DNA of 23,122 bases from a virus: the IMG/VR virus record IMGVR_UViG_3300035701_000300, positions 1 to 23,122 of that record, one strand, 5' to 3'. The translations under genes and the position numbers were made by a program. Below are positions 1 to 7,229 of this stretch, piece after piece. A model generated the notes under the pieces. It did no database searches. It was not told where the DNA came from and saw nothing but the letters and a program-made list of their open reading frames with translations. Each line of letters starts with the position of its first letter. Position 1 is the first letter of the stretch.

Positions 1-21
1 CGAAGCCGTAGAAGGTGATCC

Positions 22-546
22 TTGGGCTGGTTGAAGGAATGGTGGGAGGGGAAGCCGGTCAGCAAGCACAACCTGACCGACATTACCCGAGGGATGCAAC
101 ATGCCGCCTCGACCACGACGGCGATGCTGGGCCAGCAATTCATCCTCCTCATCAACCAGTACTTCGACAAGGATAAGGACGGGACGCTCCGGGCCAAAAT
201 GGTCCAGGTCGAGTTGAGCCCGAGCCACTTCGTGAAGGTGCCGCTGATTTCACTCGTCCAGCCCAGTGCCATCGTTCTCAAGAAACTGCGGATTCGGATG
301 TCCGTGAGGATCGAGGAGGCTGAGATCAAGGACGCCCAGCGGGACATCATGGGCAACTCCGAGGCGACCCGTCTCTCGTTTAAGGTGAGCATGTCCCCCA
401 GGACCAGCATCCTTGGCCGTCGTTCGGACGTCACGGACGTTGAGATGGTCTTCGAGGGGACGGACGCACCCGAAGGAATCATGCGGCTGATCGAGCAGCA
501 CACGAACCTGATCGAGCCGCTGAAGAAGGATGGAGGGGGCCAGTGA
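22..546 (+). CDS. DUF2589-like protein
   Basis: The 174-residue product resembles the DUF2589 family, whose function is unknown. What I see: an N-terminal helical stretch (about residues 17-48, Ala/Thr/Gln-rich), a short acidic turn, then a core beginning VKVPLISLVQPSAI (71-84). That segment looks like the family's conserved 'vPlLsivPipsl' segment. A beta-rich pair of strands follows (88-100 and 118-126), ending in DAPEGIMRLIEQHTNLIEPL (148-167), which resembles the family's 'PeGLarvlDiL' C-terminus. The start is TTG at 22, because an in-frame TGA lies at 16-18 and a GAAGGTGA Shine-Dalgarno sits just upstream. It overlaps the next gene by a GTGA junction, suggesting coupled translation. The family call is from memory of the pattern; a role in the particle is not shown. 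Confidence 0.6.
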   Translation: MGWLKEWWEGKPVSKHNLTDITRGMQHAASTTTAMLGQQFILLINQYFDKDKDGTLRAKMVQVELSPSHFVKVPLISLVQPSAIVLKKLRIRMSVRIEEAEIKDAQRDIMGNSEATRLSFKVSMSPRTSILGRRSDVTDVEMVFEGTDAPEGIMRLIEQHTNLIEPLKKDGGGQ

Positions 547-1163
547 AAATACGACTTGTGTTCGCCAGGAAGGACGACTCGATCATCTCCAGGGCGATCT
601 GCTGGTTCAGCCAGCGGAAGAGTGAGCCCGAGCGGAGATGCTCCCATGTCATGGTGAAGTTCCAGCCGGGCGGGGTCTACGAGGGGGATTGGGCCTGCTT
701 CGAGGCGATGGAACGAGGGGTGTGGGCGAGCCCCTACGACGTGGCCCTGGGGAAGCAGACCGTTGTGGCGGAGTTCGAGGCCATCGTTTCCGATGAGGCG
801 GCCTACAAGACCATGCGGGTCGCCCTCAACCGCTACCTCTCCTGGTACTACGACTTCTACGGGATCGGCCTTTGGGCCATCTGGATCCTGGCGAAGCGGT
901 GGTTCTGGACGCCTCTCCATTGGCTGGGAGTCACCTTCCGGCCCGGTAAGGCCCGCAAGGCACTGTTCTGCTCGGGATTGGCTCTCCAGGTGGTCAAACT
1001 CTTGGAGCAGATGGATCCCTTCGCGGACCTTGGGATGAAAGACCTGACGGCCAGAACGTCCACCCCGCAGAATGAGATCGACATCTGCTTCGACCACCCG
1101 AAGGGGTGGAAGAAGATCGAGGCGGAGGCGCGGCCCCAGGAGGCTCTTTCGGCCAAGCCTTGA
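543..1163 (+). CDS. Permuted NlpC/P60 (YiiX-like) papain-fold enzyme
   Basis: The 206-residue product has the layout of circularly permuted papain-fold hydrolases such as YiiX, where the histidine precedes the cysteine. Visible landmarks are CSHVMVKF with His35, an acidic residue in ACFEAMERGV (Glu54), YYDFYG (101-106), then LFCSGLALQVV with Cys143 and a late TPQNEID (174-180) that recalls the family's 'tPndl' segment. His35 and Cys143 would be the catalytic pair. Members of this fold cut or transfer amide or ester bonds in peptidoglycan peptides, proteins or lipids; the substrate here is unknown. Residues 105-131 are rich in Trp, Phe and Leu and could be a membrane-facing insertion. The GTG start overlaps the preceding stop. 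Alternative: a catalytically dead relative. Confidence 0.6.
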   Translation: MKIRLVFARKDDSIISRAICWFSQRKSEPERRCSHVMVKFQPGGVYEGDWACFEAMERGVWASPYDVALGKQTVVAEFEAIVSDEAAYKTMRVALNRYLSWYYDFYGIGLWAIWILAKRWFWTPLHWLGVTFRPGKARKALFCSGLALQVVKLLEQMDPFADLGMKDLTARTSTPQNEIDICFDHPKGWKKIEAEARPQEALSAKP

Positions 1164-1188
1164 CGCAAGGGCAACACGGGAGTAAGGT
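1160..1188 (+). promoter_or_regulatory. Candidate promoter before the portal group
   Basis: TTGACG (1160-1165) and TAAGGT (1183-1188) are separated by 17 bases. The -35 matches TTGACA at five of six positions, while the -10 keeps T1, A2 and T6. It overlaps the stop codon of the preceding gene, and a start site near 1195 would leave a short leader before the gene at 1215. Two other candidates in the window share the 17-base spacing. Not proven. Confidence 0.35.
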
Positions 1189-1214
1189 TGAACTGTCTTG
1201 TGGGGTGATAACCG

Positions 1215-1568
1215 ATGGGAGCTTCCGAAGGAACGTACCAGTCCGAACATGGTTACCAGACGGGAGCCGGGGAGTTCAAACTGGAAGCCGGAGCGCGGTA
1301 TCATCCCTTCCGTCTCGCCACGGTCCTCTGGCAGCGCGTGAACGTCAACGCGGTGGACATTCGGCTGGAGGTTCTCGACGGCGACAAGGTCTACACCATC
1401 GACGAGGCACTGGCAGCTTCGGACAAGTTCTACACCTGGCCGAACGAAAACAGCCCGTGCCCTCTCGCTCTTGTCCCGGCTCAACGGGTACGGCTCCGAG
1501 TGACCGGAGCCAATGCAGCTGAGGTTCAGTCGGCAGTGATCAACTGGGCCGAATTGGGGGCGGTATGA
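1215..1568 (+). CDS. Small beta-rich hypothetical head-region protein
   Basis: I do not recognise this 117-residue protein. It is compact and looks largely beta-structured: alternating hydrophobic strands at about 42-54 (VNVNAVDIRLEVL), 86-96 (LVPAQRVRLRV) and 103-113 (EVQSAVINWAE). It has no signal peptide and no membrane segment. It ends in a four-base ATGA overlap with the portal gene, so the two are probably translated together. Position beside the portal suggests a minor head or decoration component, but that is inference only. The ATG at 1215 has only a weak purine site (GGGGTGA) upstream, and no better start is visible. Confidence 0.6.
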   Translation: MGASEGTYQSEHGYQTGAGEFKLEAGARYHPFRLATVLWQRVNVNAVDIRLEVLDGDKVYTIDEALAASDKFYTWPNENSPCPLALVPAQRVRLRVTGANAAEVQSAVINWAELGAV

Positions 1569-3490
1569 GTGAAGATACCTGGAAGGAACGGCTCTCAGAG
1601 ATGCTCATCTCCAAGCAGGCAGGCACGGAGGAGATGAACAGCCTGGTGAAGGTTCTGTTCGCAGGCGGCGGTGCCGTCGAGGCGCAGAACCCCAAGAAGG
1701 AAGCGGAGAACGAGGACGACACTCGTTCCCAGCAACTCGGTGAATTCGACCGGCTGGCCGCCGGAGAGTTCGTACCTCCCGCCTTGAACCCATACATCTG
1801 GGCTCAGGCCATGCGCCAGAGCACCCGCCTGTCAAGGTGCATCCGAACCTACGCCAGAAACACGGTAGGGTTGGGGTGGCACATCGAGCCTGTTCATCCG
1901 GTGACCCCCGATACGGAAGACAAGGAGAAGAAGGTCATTGCGGAACAGACGAGCGCCCTCCGGGATTTTTTCTCCTATCCGAACGACACCATGCCGTTCA
2001 CCGAGATCATGAACCTGGAGAAGATCGACGAGGAGGCCACGGGGACGGGGTACATCGAGGTGGTTCGTAACAACTCCATGATGATCACTAAGGTGTACCA
2101 TGTTCCCTCGACCACGATGCGCCGCCGGATCATGGCGAACCGTGAGACCAATGATAAGGAGGTCTACGGGTACATCCAGATTCGGGGGACGCGGAAGCGT
2201 TATTTCAAGGAGTTCGGGGACACCCGGGTCATGGACGCGAAATCCGGGAACTGGCATCTCTCGAAGACCCCTCTTCCTCCGCAGGACAGGGCGACTGAGA
2301 TCATCCAGTTCTTGATCTACGATCCATCCACGTCCTACTACGGGGTTCCCCGTTACGTCTCCGCTTCAACGGCCATCGCGGGAAACCGGCAGGCCGCCAT
2401 CAGGAACGTATCTTTCTTCGAGAATGACGCGGTTCCCAGGATGGCCCTCCTCATTTCCGGAGGGAAGCTGACCCCCGATTCCCTGCAACAGGTCGAGGAC
2501 TTCGTGCGAGGGAAGGGGCGTGGAACCGACCAGGCCCATCGGGTCATGATCATCCAGGCCGAGCCGTACAAGATCGGATTCCAACAGCAAAGTCGAACGA
2601 TGGTGGAGTTGAAGCCACTGACGGTGGGGGTGACGGAAGACCAGTCGTTCAGCGCCTACCGGAAGGACAACGATGAAGAGATCCGGGAGGCGTTCGGGCT
2701 GGCTCAGATTTTCTTCCAGGCGGAGGGGGCTAACCGGGCTAATGCCCAAGTCGCCCGCGAGATCACGAACGAGCAGGAGTTGGAACCAGACCGTCTGATG
2801 AAGGAATACGTCATCAATCAGACGATTGTGACTGACATCCTTCTGACGCATCTGAGTCCTGATTGGCGGGAAGACGACAAGGAAGACCACAAGCAGATCG
2901 AAGAAATGAGGAAGTCGATCCGTGTTCGGTTCCGCTTCGCCAGGCTCACGCTGACGGACCCGCTGGACGCGGCCAGGATGGACCAGATCTACGCCAGCCT
3001 CGGGGCCATGACGCCGAACGAACTGCGCGAGAGCCTGGGAAAGCCGCCGTACCCAAAGGACTACTTCTTCGCGGACAAGCCCATTTCCATCGCTCTTGCA
3101 GAGCTGACGGCAGGGCTTGCCCTCGCGATTTCGCAGAAGGACGAAGAGAAATTCCCGCAACCCCCAGCACCTCCGGGAGGCGAGGGAATGCCCGGAGGGA
3201 TGCCGTTGCCTGAAGGAATAGAGCCTCTTCCAGAACCTGCTGTTCCAGAAGAAGGCGAACCGGAGGAAGCTCCAACGGAAGAGGCAGGCGAAGAAAAACC
3301 GAAACCCGGAAAAAAGGCTCTTGACTCCCAAGCCGCGAGGCGAGTATCATCGCGGAAAAGGTTGGGCAAGATTGATCCTAACAAGGCAATGCCCTTCCTG
3401 ATGGAACTGATGGCTGACGCGAGACGGCTCGCCTACGAAGGTATGCGAGCGGGACGCGGAGGGACGGATGGAAACTCCAGCACTCGATAA
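1565..3490 (+). CDS. Portal protein
   Basis: The 641-residue protein is the dodecameric portal candidate, the ring at one capsid vertex through which DNA enters and the tail attaches. It has the features of PBSX/HK97-type portals: LNPYIWAQAMRQSTRLSRC (74-92) and a nearby GLGW turn, a long alpha/beta wing, and YYGVPRYVSASTAIAGN (258-274) followed by helices and FFENDAVPRMALLIS, which matches the usual 'G.s.....a...i........ff.NgavP..il' core. A later helix has EQELEPDRLMKEYVI. The C-terminus (about 535-605) is a Pro/Glu-rich low-complexity tail. It starts in an ATGA overlap with the upstream gene and overlaps the downstream protease gene by 23 bases. The large terminase gene, often directly upstream, is not in the window. 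Confidence 0.85.
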   Translation: MSEDTWKERLSEMLISKQAGTEEMNSLVKVLFAGGGAVEAQNPKKEAENEDDTRSQQLGEFDRLAAGEFVPPALNPYIWAQAMRQSTRLSRCIRTYARNTVGLGWHIEPVHPVTPDTEDKEKKVIAEQTSALRDFFSYPNDTMPFTEIMNLEKIDEEATGTGYIEVVRNNSMMITKVYHVPSTTMRRRIMANRETNDKEVYGYIQIRGTRKRYFKEFGDTRVMDAKSGNWHLSKTPLPPQDRATEIIQFLIYDPSTSYYGVPRYVSASTAIAGNRQAAIRNVSFFENDAVPRMALLISGGKLTPDSLQQVEDFVRGKGRGTDQAHRVMIIQAEPYKIGFQQQSRTMVELKPLTVGVTEDQSFSAYRKDNDEEIREAFGLAQIFFQAEGANRANAQVAREITNEQELEPDRLMKEYVINQTIVTDILLTHLSPDWREDDKEDHKQIEEMRKSIRVRFRFARLTLTDPLDAARMDQIYASLGAMTPNELRESLGKPPYPKDYFFADKPISIALAELTAGLALAISQKDEEKFPQPPAPPGGEGMPGGMPLPEGIEPLPEPAVPEEGEPEEAPTEEAGEEKPKPGKKALDSQAARRVSSRKRLGKIDPNKAMPFLMELMADARRLAYEGMRAGRGGTDGNSSTR

Positions 3491-5219
3491 CGTCAAGTTC
3501 GAGTTTGGAGCCGACTGCGAGAAGGCTTGGACGGACGAGAAGACGGGCAAGATGCTCGTCCGCGCCGTAGCCTCCGACGACCGTCTCGATCTCCAGCGCG
3601 ACCGCATGGGAAACCACGCCCTCCAGAAGATGGTCGAAGCCGCCCGAAAGGGTGTCCCCTTTTTCGAGACCCACAGATCGGTGTTCGAGTTCGGGCGAAC
3701 GGTGGACGGAGCCATCACGGAAAAGGACGAGGGCGGGAAGAAAATCCGCCAGTTCGTCGTGGACGTGGAGCTCGATGGCGACTTTCCCCAGGCGCGAAAG
3801 CTCTTCAAGGAAGTCGCCGGGGGATTGTGCAAGCGGCAGCTCTCCATCGGCGGAAAGCTCAACCTCAAGAACCGCGACGCGGTGTCCGTCGAGATGACCC
3901 CCTCCGGGCTCGCCCGTACCATCAACGATCTCGAACTCGACCACATCGCCTCCACGCGGGAGAACCAAGCAGCCAACCCACGCACGTCTTTTACCGAAGC
4001 GGTGGCTAAGGCAATCGACGACGCGGGTCTTGCAAAATCCGGGGAATTCGATCAGAATGTATCCCGGCTGGAGTTGAGCGAGGACGCGAAGAAGGGACTC
4101 CGCATCCTCGAAGAGATCGGGAAGAAAGGATTAGGAGGCATTTCCATGGCGAAGGCTCCCGCGACCTGCCCCGGAACGGAAGAGATCACCCCGGCCTCCG
4201 AGATGACGCCCCCCGTGACGGGGACCGAGGAAGCCGAGAAGGCCAAGACCCCGCGCAACACGGAGACCCCGAAGACGCCCCCGGCCCAGCCCGAGCAGGC
4301 AGGCCTCAAGCCCGATGCTGCCAAGTTCGGGCAGGCGAAGTCCACGGCGGACATCGCGGGCGACATCGCCTCGATCCTCTCCAAGAAGAACGGCAAGAAG
4401 CCCTTCCCCGGAGCGGCCACGCCCTTCGGATCGGGGAGCTCCGAGGACAGCGGAACCCCGATGACCGAGGAGGAAAAGGCCATCCACGACTCCCTGTGGA
4501 CCCTCCGCTACGCGGTGGCGAAGCAGGCCGAGAAGGCGGACCTCGGCGCGGGTGAGCAGACAACCCTGGCCCAGGTCGTCGCGGCGGGACCGTTCGCCCC
4601 GCGCTCGGGAGCGAAGGGAATCGCCCCCGGAGCCTACATCCCGGACAAGGCCCAGAAGGGCGACTCGACCGACGTGGGGACGAGCGGCGTGACCGACCAG
4701 CGCAGGAACATCCAGGCTGGGGGCGAGATGAAGCCGACGGCTCCGACGGCCAAGGACGCCTTCGACCTCACCATGCAGAGCCTCAAGGAAACCGGCCAGC
4801 TTCCGCAGAGCGCGGACACCGCTCTCTTCGGGAAGGCCCTCGGCGAGGGGATCACCAGCCTGGAAAAGACCCTGGTGGGGAAGTTCGACGCCGCGATGGG
4901 CGCGGTCCTGGAGAAGTCCACGGAAGTTTCCAAGGCGATGATGACGGTCGCCGCCGAGAAGATCATGGGCGAGCAGATCAAGGCGAGCGCCGAGATCACC
5001 AAGGCCATCGACAACCTCGGCCAGCACGTGAACGAGGAGAGCAGGCACCTCGCCATGATCGAGGCCCGCATCGCCCGCGTCGAGAAGGCCGGGGGCGTCT
5101 CGCAGGGTGGCCCGGTGGCGACGGAAGACTCGCCCAGGCCCGCCGCCAGATCGCGGGGCATGTGGGGCGGACTCTTCGACGGGGCAGCGAACCAGGCCCT
5201 CGGGAAGTACCGGGGCTAA
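3468..5219 (+). CDS. Prohead protease fused to scaffold
   Basis: The 583-residue product begins with an HK97-type prohead protease domain (about 1-200). Candidate catalytic residues are His69 in PFFETHRS, Ser126 in KRQLSIGGK, and an acidic residue in NDLELDHIAS (Glu156 or Asp158), followed by AANPRTSF, the 'PANp.A' segment typical of the family. From residue 227 there is a Pro/Thr/Glu linker, then a long helical region (about 425-560) rich in Ala, Lys and Glu that looks like a scaffold. A protease-scaffold fusion of this kind is known in several phages; it fills the prohead and is then degraded. Start: ATG with GGAGGGA just upstream, inside the portal gene. Codon use turns more GC-biased after residue 227, where an internal start lies. 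Confidence 0.8.
   Translation: METPALDNVKFEFGADCEKAWTDEKTGKMLVRAVASDDRLDLQRDRMGNHALQKMVEAARKGVPFFETHRSVFEFGRTVDGAITEKDEGGKKIRQFVVDVELDGDFPQARKLFKEVAGGLCKRQLSIGGKLNLKNRDAVSVEMTPSGLARTINDLELDHIASTRENQAANPRTSFTEAVAKAIDDAGLAKSGEFDQNVSRLELSEDAKKGLRILEEIGKKGLGGISMAKAPATCPGTEEITPASEMTPPVTGTEEAEKAKTPRNTETPKTPPAQPEQAGLKPDAAKFGQAKSTADIAGDIASILSKKNGKKPFPGAATPFGSGSSEDSGTPMTEEEKAIHDSLWTLRYAVAKQAEKADLGAGEQTTLAQVVAAGPFAPRSGAKGIAPGAYIPDKAQKGDSTDVGTSGVTDQRRNIQAGGEMKPTAPTAKDAFDLTMQSLKETGQLPQSADTALFGKALGEGITSLEKTLVGKFDAAMGAVLEKSTEVSKAMMTVAAEKIMGEQIKASAEITKAIDNLGQHVNEESRHLAMIEARIARVEKAGGVSQGGPVATEDSPRPAARSRGMWGGLFDGAANQALGKYRG
4146..5219 (+). CDS. Nested scaffold protein from internal start
   Basis: An in-frame ATG at 4146 (Met227 of the fused protease-scaffold) is preceded by a perfect AGGAGG at 4133-4138 with seven bases between, as good as any ribosome site in the window. 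Translation from here would give a 357-residue protein holding only the linker and helical scaffold region. This matches the lambda C/Nu3 arrangement, where a free scaffold is made in excess from the 3' part of the protease gene. The region after this ATG also has stronger GC-ending codon preference than the protease part, as expected for a product needed in many copies. The product is inferred from sequence only. Confidence 0.65.
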   Translation: MAKAPATCPGTEEITPASEMTPPVTGTEEAEKAKTPRNTETPKTPPAQPEQAGLKPDAAKFGQAKSTADIAGDIASILSKKNGKKPFPGAATPFGSGSSEDSGTPMTEEEKAIHDSLWTLRYAVAKQAEKADLGAGEQTTLAQVVAAGPFAPRSGAKGIAPGAYIPDKAQKGDSTDVGTSGVTDQRRNIQAGGEMKPTAPTAKDAFDLTMQSLKETGQLPQSADTALFGKALGEGITSLEKTLVGKFDAAMGAVLEKSTEVSKAMMTVAAEKIMGEQIKASAEITKAIDNLGQHVNEESRHLAMIEARIARVEKAGGVSQGGPVATEDSPRPAARSRGMWGGLFDGAANQALGKYRG

Positions 5220-5231
5220 GGAAGTTTCAAC

Positions 5232-5266
5232 CGGTCGGCCCCTTACGGGGGATCGAAGGCTTTTTT
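5232..5266 (+). terminator. Hairpin plus T6 ahead of the capsid gene
   Basis: CGGTC (5232-5236) can pair with GATCG (5251-5255), and CCCC (5239-5242) with GGGG (5247-5250). There is a TTAC-containing loop and a two-base GG bulge. Six Ts follow at 5261-5266. It could be a partial terminator or attenuator, or an RNA-stabilising hairpin at the 5' end of a processed capsid mRNA. No promoter is visible between it and the capsid start, which argues against full termination. Confidence 0.35.
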
Positions 5267-5283
5267 GTGATGGAGGTTTTACC

Positions 5284-6681
5284 ATGCCGGAGACGGCCAT
5301 ACGCGGAGGGGTCGGCGGGTTGAACGAGGAGATGATCGAGAAGACCATCCAGACCTCGGACCTGCTCTCGGGCGGCGTTCTGAACCCGCTCCAACAGACC
5401 CAGTTCATCACCCTGGTGAAGAAGTTCTCGGTCCTCCTTCCCATCTCCCGGTTCATCAGGATGCCCCGTCCCCTCATGGACGTGGACAAGCTGTGGATCG
5501 GCGAGCCGGTGACGGAGTCGGTGGATGAGGCCACGGACACGGGCAACCTGTCCAGGGCCAAGTACCAGAGGATCGTCCTTCGCGCCCAGAAGGTGCGGTC
5601 CGCCTGGAACATCACCACCGAAGTGCTCCAGGGGAACATCGAGCAGAACGAGTTCGAGCAGACCGTCATGAACACGATGGTCGAGCGCATCGCCACGGAC
5701 ATGGAAGACCTCGGGATCAACGGCGATGTCACGACCGTCGGGACCACGCCCCGCGACCGCCTGCTCCGCCGCCTCAACGGCTGGAACGTGGCGACCGAGG
5801 GAGCCCACATCGTGGACGTCAAGGGCGCGTCCATCCAGAAGGGCATCTTCTCCGAGTCCAAGCGCCGGATGCCGAAGCAGTACAAGAACGACCCGGGCCT
5901 GCGGTGGCTGGTGGGCGATGCCATCGCCACGGACTGGGCGGACGTCGTGAGCGACCGGGGAACGATCCTCGGCGACGCGGCCCTCCAGGGAGCCGAGATG
6001 GCCCCGCTGGGCACCCCGATGATCCGGATCCCGCTGATCCCGGACGACGCCCCGATCACGATCACCCAGGCGACCCGCGCCGAGTGGCTCGGTGCGGAGT
6101 ACGGGCCGTTCGTCATCACCTCGGCGAACGACACCCTCCTCATGCAGGTGGACGCCCTCCCCGGCCCTGGCGTGACGATCACGCTGACCCACGGCACCCT
6201 GAACGCCGTCGAGGTCGCCCGGCAGATCAACGCCGCCCTCAAGGCCGCCATCCCGACCCTGACCCAGGACGTGGTCCGCGACGACCGCGAAGGCCGCCTC
6301 CTGATGGAAAGCCCGACGATGGGCGTCGCCAGCACGATCACCATCCTGCCGGTGGCGACCGCTTCCCAGGCGTACACCACGCTGGGGCTCCTCGGGGCAC
6401 CGCCGGTCATCCCGCCGCCGTTCTGGCCGGTGGCCCCGGTGACGCACACGGGCGCGGCTGCGGGCACGGCCAACACGGTGTACGAGGGTTCGTACATCTG
6501 GCTCGTGAACCCCAAGAACTTCATCTGGGGCGTGCTGGACGGGACGAGGATCTTCACCGAGTTCAACAAGAACACGGACCAGATCGAGACCATCGTCTAC
6601 AACCAAGTGGACGCCCAGGTCGAGAACGTGGACGCGGTGGTCAAGGTCAAGAACCTGCGCCGTCGCACCCTGGTCCTGTAG
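5284..6681 (+). CDS. Major capsid protein (HK97 fold)
   Basis: The 465-residue protein forms the icosahedral shell. Evidence is its place directly after protease and scaffold, its strong codon bias, and its segments. These are an N-terminal arm and long helix (33-58), an E-loop region (PVTESVDEATDTGN, 76-89, then IVLRAQKVRSAWNITTEVL), a helix with ERIATDMEDLGINGD (134-148), P-domain segments around LRWLVGDAIATDW (206-218), and a C-terminal IFTEFNKNTDQIE..NVDAVVKVKNLRR strand typical of MCPs. Residues about 256-372 look like an extra inserted domain (see findings). The ATG at 5284 was chosen because GGAGG lies upstream; reading farther upstream would run into the scaffold gene. A strong terminator follows the stop codon. 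Confidence 0.85.
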   Translation: MPETAIRGGVGGLNEEMIEKTIQTSDLLSGGVLNPLQQTQFITLVKKFSVLLPISRFIRMPRPLMDVDKLWIGEPVTESVDEATDTGNLSRAKYQRIVLRAQKVRSAWNITTEVLQGNIEQNEFEQTVMNTMVERIATDMEDLGINGDVTTVGTTPRDRLLRRLNGWNVATEGAHIVDVKGASIQKGIFSESKRRMPKQYKNDPGLRWLVGDAIATDWADVVSDRGTILGDAALQGAEMAPLGTPMIRIPLIPDDAPITITQATRAEWLGAEYGPFVITSANDTLLMQVDALPGPGVTITLTHGTLNAVEVARQINAALKAAIPTLTQDVVRDDREGRLLMESPTMGVASTITILPVATASQAYTTLGLLGAPPVIPPPFWPVAPVTHTGAAAGTANTVYEGSYIWLVNPKNFIWGVLDGTRIFTEFNKNTDQIETIVYNQVDAQVENVDAVVKVKNLRRRTLVL

Positions 6682-6715
6682 CCGAAAGGCCACGGATTGC
6701 CGATTCTCCGCAAGG

Positions 6716-6756
6716 AACGGGGGGAAGCTCGCAAGGGCTTCCCCCCGTTTTATTTT
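6716..6756 (+). terminator. Rho-independent terminator after the capsid gene
   Basis: A perfect 13-base-pair stem, AACGGGGGGAAGC (6716-6728) with GCTTCCCCCCGTT (6737-6749), encloses an eight-base loop and runs into TTTTATTTT (6748-6756). It lies 35 bases after the capsid stop. It should end transcription of the head operon, or reduce read-through so that capsid mRNA accumulates above junction and tail mRNA. Confidence 0.92.
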
Positions 6757-6780
6757 GGAAGGGTCTTCGGTTCGTCGGCC

Positions 6781-6809
6781 TTGACCCCTTGGCACTTCGG
6801 GAGTACGAT
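6781..6809 (+). promoter_or_regulatory. Candidate promoter for the head-tail junction operon
   Basis: TTGACC (6781-6786) and TACGAT (6804-6809) are separated by 17 bases, directly downstream of the capsid terminator. This is the best-placed promoter candidate in the window. A start near 6816 would fall on the AGGAGG at 6816-6821, giving almost no leader before the gene at 6827, which is a reason for caution. Confidence 0.45.
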
Positions 6810-6826
6810 GGGCGGAGGAGGAAAAG

Positions 6827-7219
6827 ATGCCGACGAGGTACTTCACCGCCAGATTCAGCGGAACGAAGAATGTATCAGGCCCGAGCAGCGGGCTTGAATA
6901 CTTGTTCTATCCGGGGTGCATCACGCCGGTTGCTGACCCACGGGATGCAGATGTCTTTCTCCTCATGGGCACCCCCGAGGCTGGAAATTATCTGTTCCGG
7001 GAGGTGGACGCCAGCGGAACCCCCATCGGGCGATTCCCTCCAGTGAACCCCCTAAATCGGCAGTCCATGATCAACCCCAAGCGGTTTCCTTCCGACAAGA
7101 TGGGGGTCACCGTCAAGGAATGGCGGGAGATGACGGAGGACTACGCGGACCCCACCCTCTTCTTCCACAAATCACGGGTGAAGCTGAACTTTGGGGGAGG
7201 AGGAGACCGGACGATCTGA
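6827..7219 (+). CDS. Hypothetical protein, first gene of the junction group
   Basis: I do not recognise this 130-residue protein. It starts RYFTARFSGTKNVSG, has a small beta-rich middle (ADVFLLMGT, NYLFREVDASG) and a Pro/Asn-rich loop, then a helical KEWREMTEDYADP segment and a basic, glycine-rich tail. The start is well supported: AGGAGG at 6816-6821 with five bases before the ATG. It is the first gene after the capsid terminator and lies 10 bases before the connector gene. A minor head or decoration protein is plausible by position only. Confidence 0.6.
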   Translation: MPTRYFTARFSGTKNVSGPSSGLEYLFYPGCITPVADPRDADVFLLMGTPEAGNYLFREVDASGTPIGRFPPVNPLNRQSMINPKRFPSDKMGVTVKEWREMTEDYADPTLFFHKSRVKLNFGGGGDRTI

Positions 7220-7229
7220 GGAGTGAATC

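Noticed and set aside
1-34. End of an upstream gene at the window edge
   Set aside because: Two frames end here (stops at 16-18 and 32-34), and I cannot tell which, if either, is coding.
5107-5283. Upstream extension of the capsid frame
   Set aside because: The frame is open but overlaps the scaffold gene, lacks a ribosome site and codes Arg/Pro-rich sequence unlike a capsid N-terminus; ATG 5284 with GGAGG is clearly better.
4131-6593. A very long open frame on the minus strand across scaffold and capsid genes
   Set aside because: It mirrors strongly GC-ending codons of the + strand genes; its translation is Arg/Ser/Val-rich without domains, and no ribosome site or operon context supports it. 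The same applies to 5227-6846 and 10784-12997 on the minus strand.
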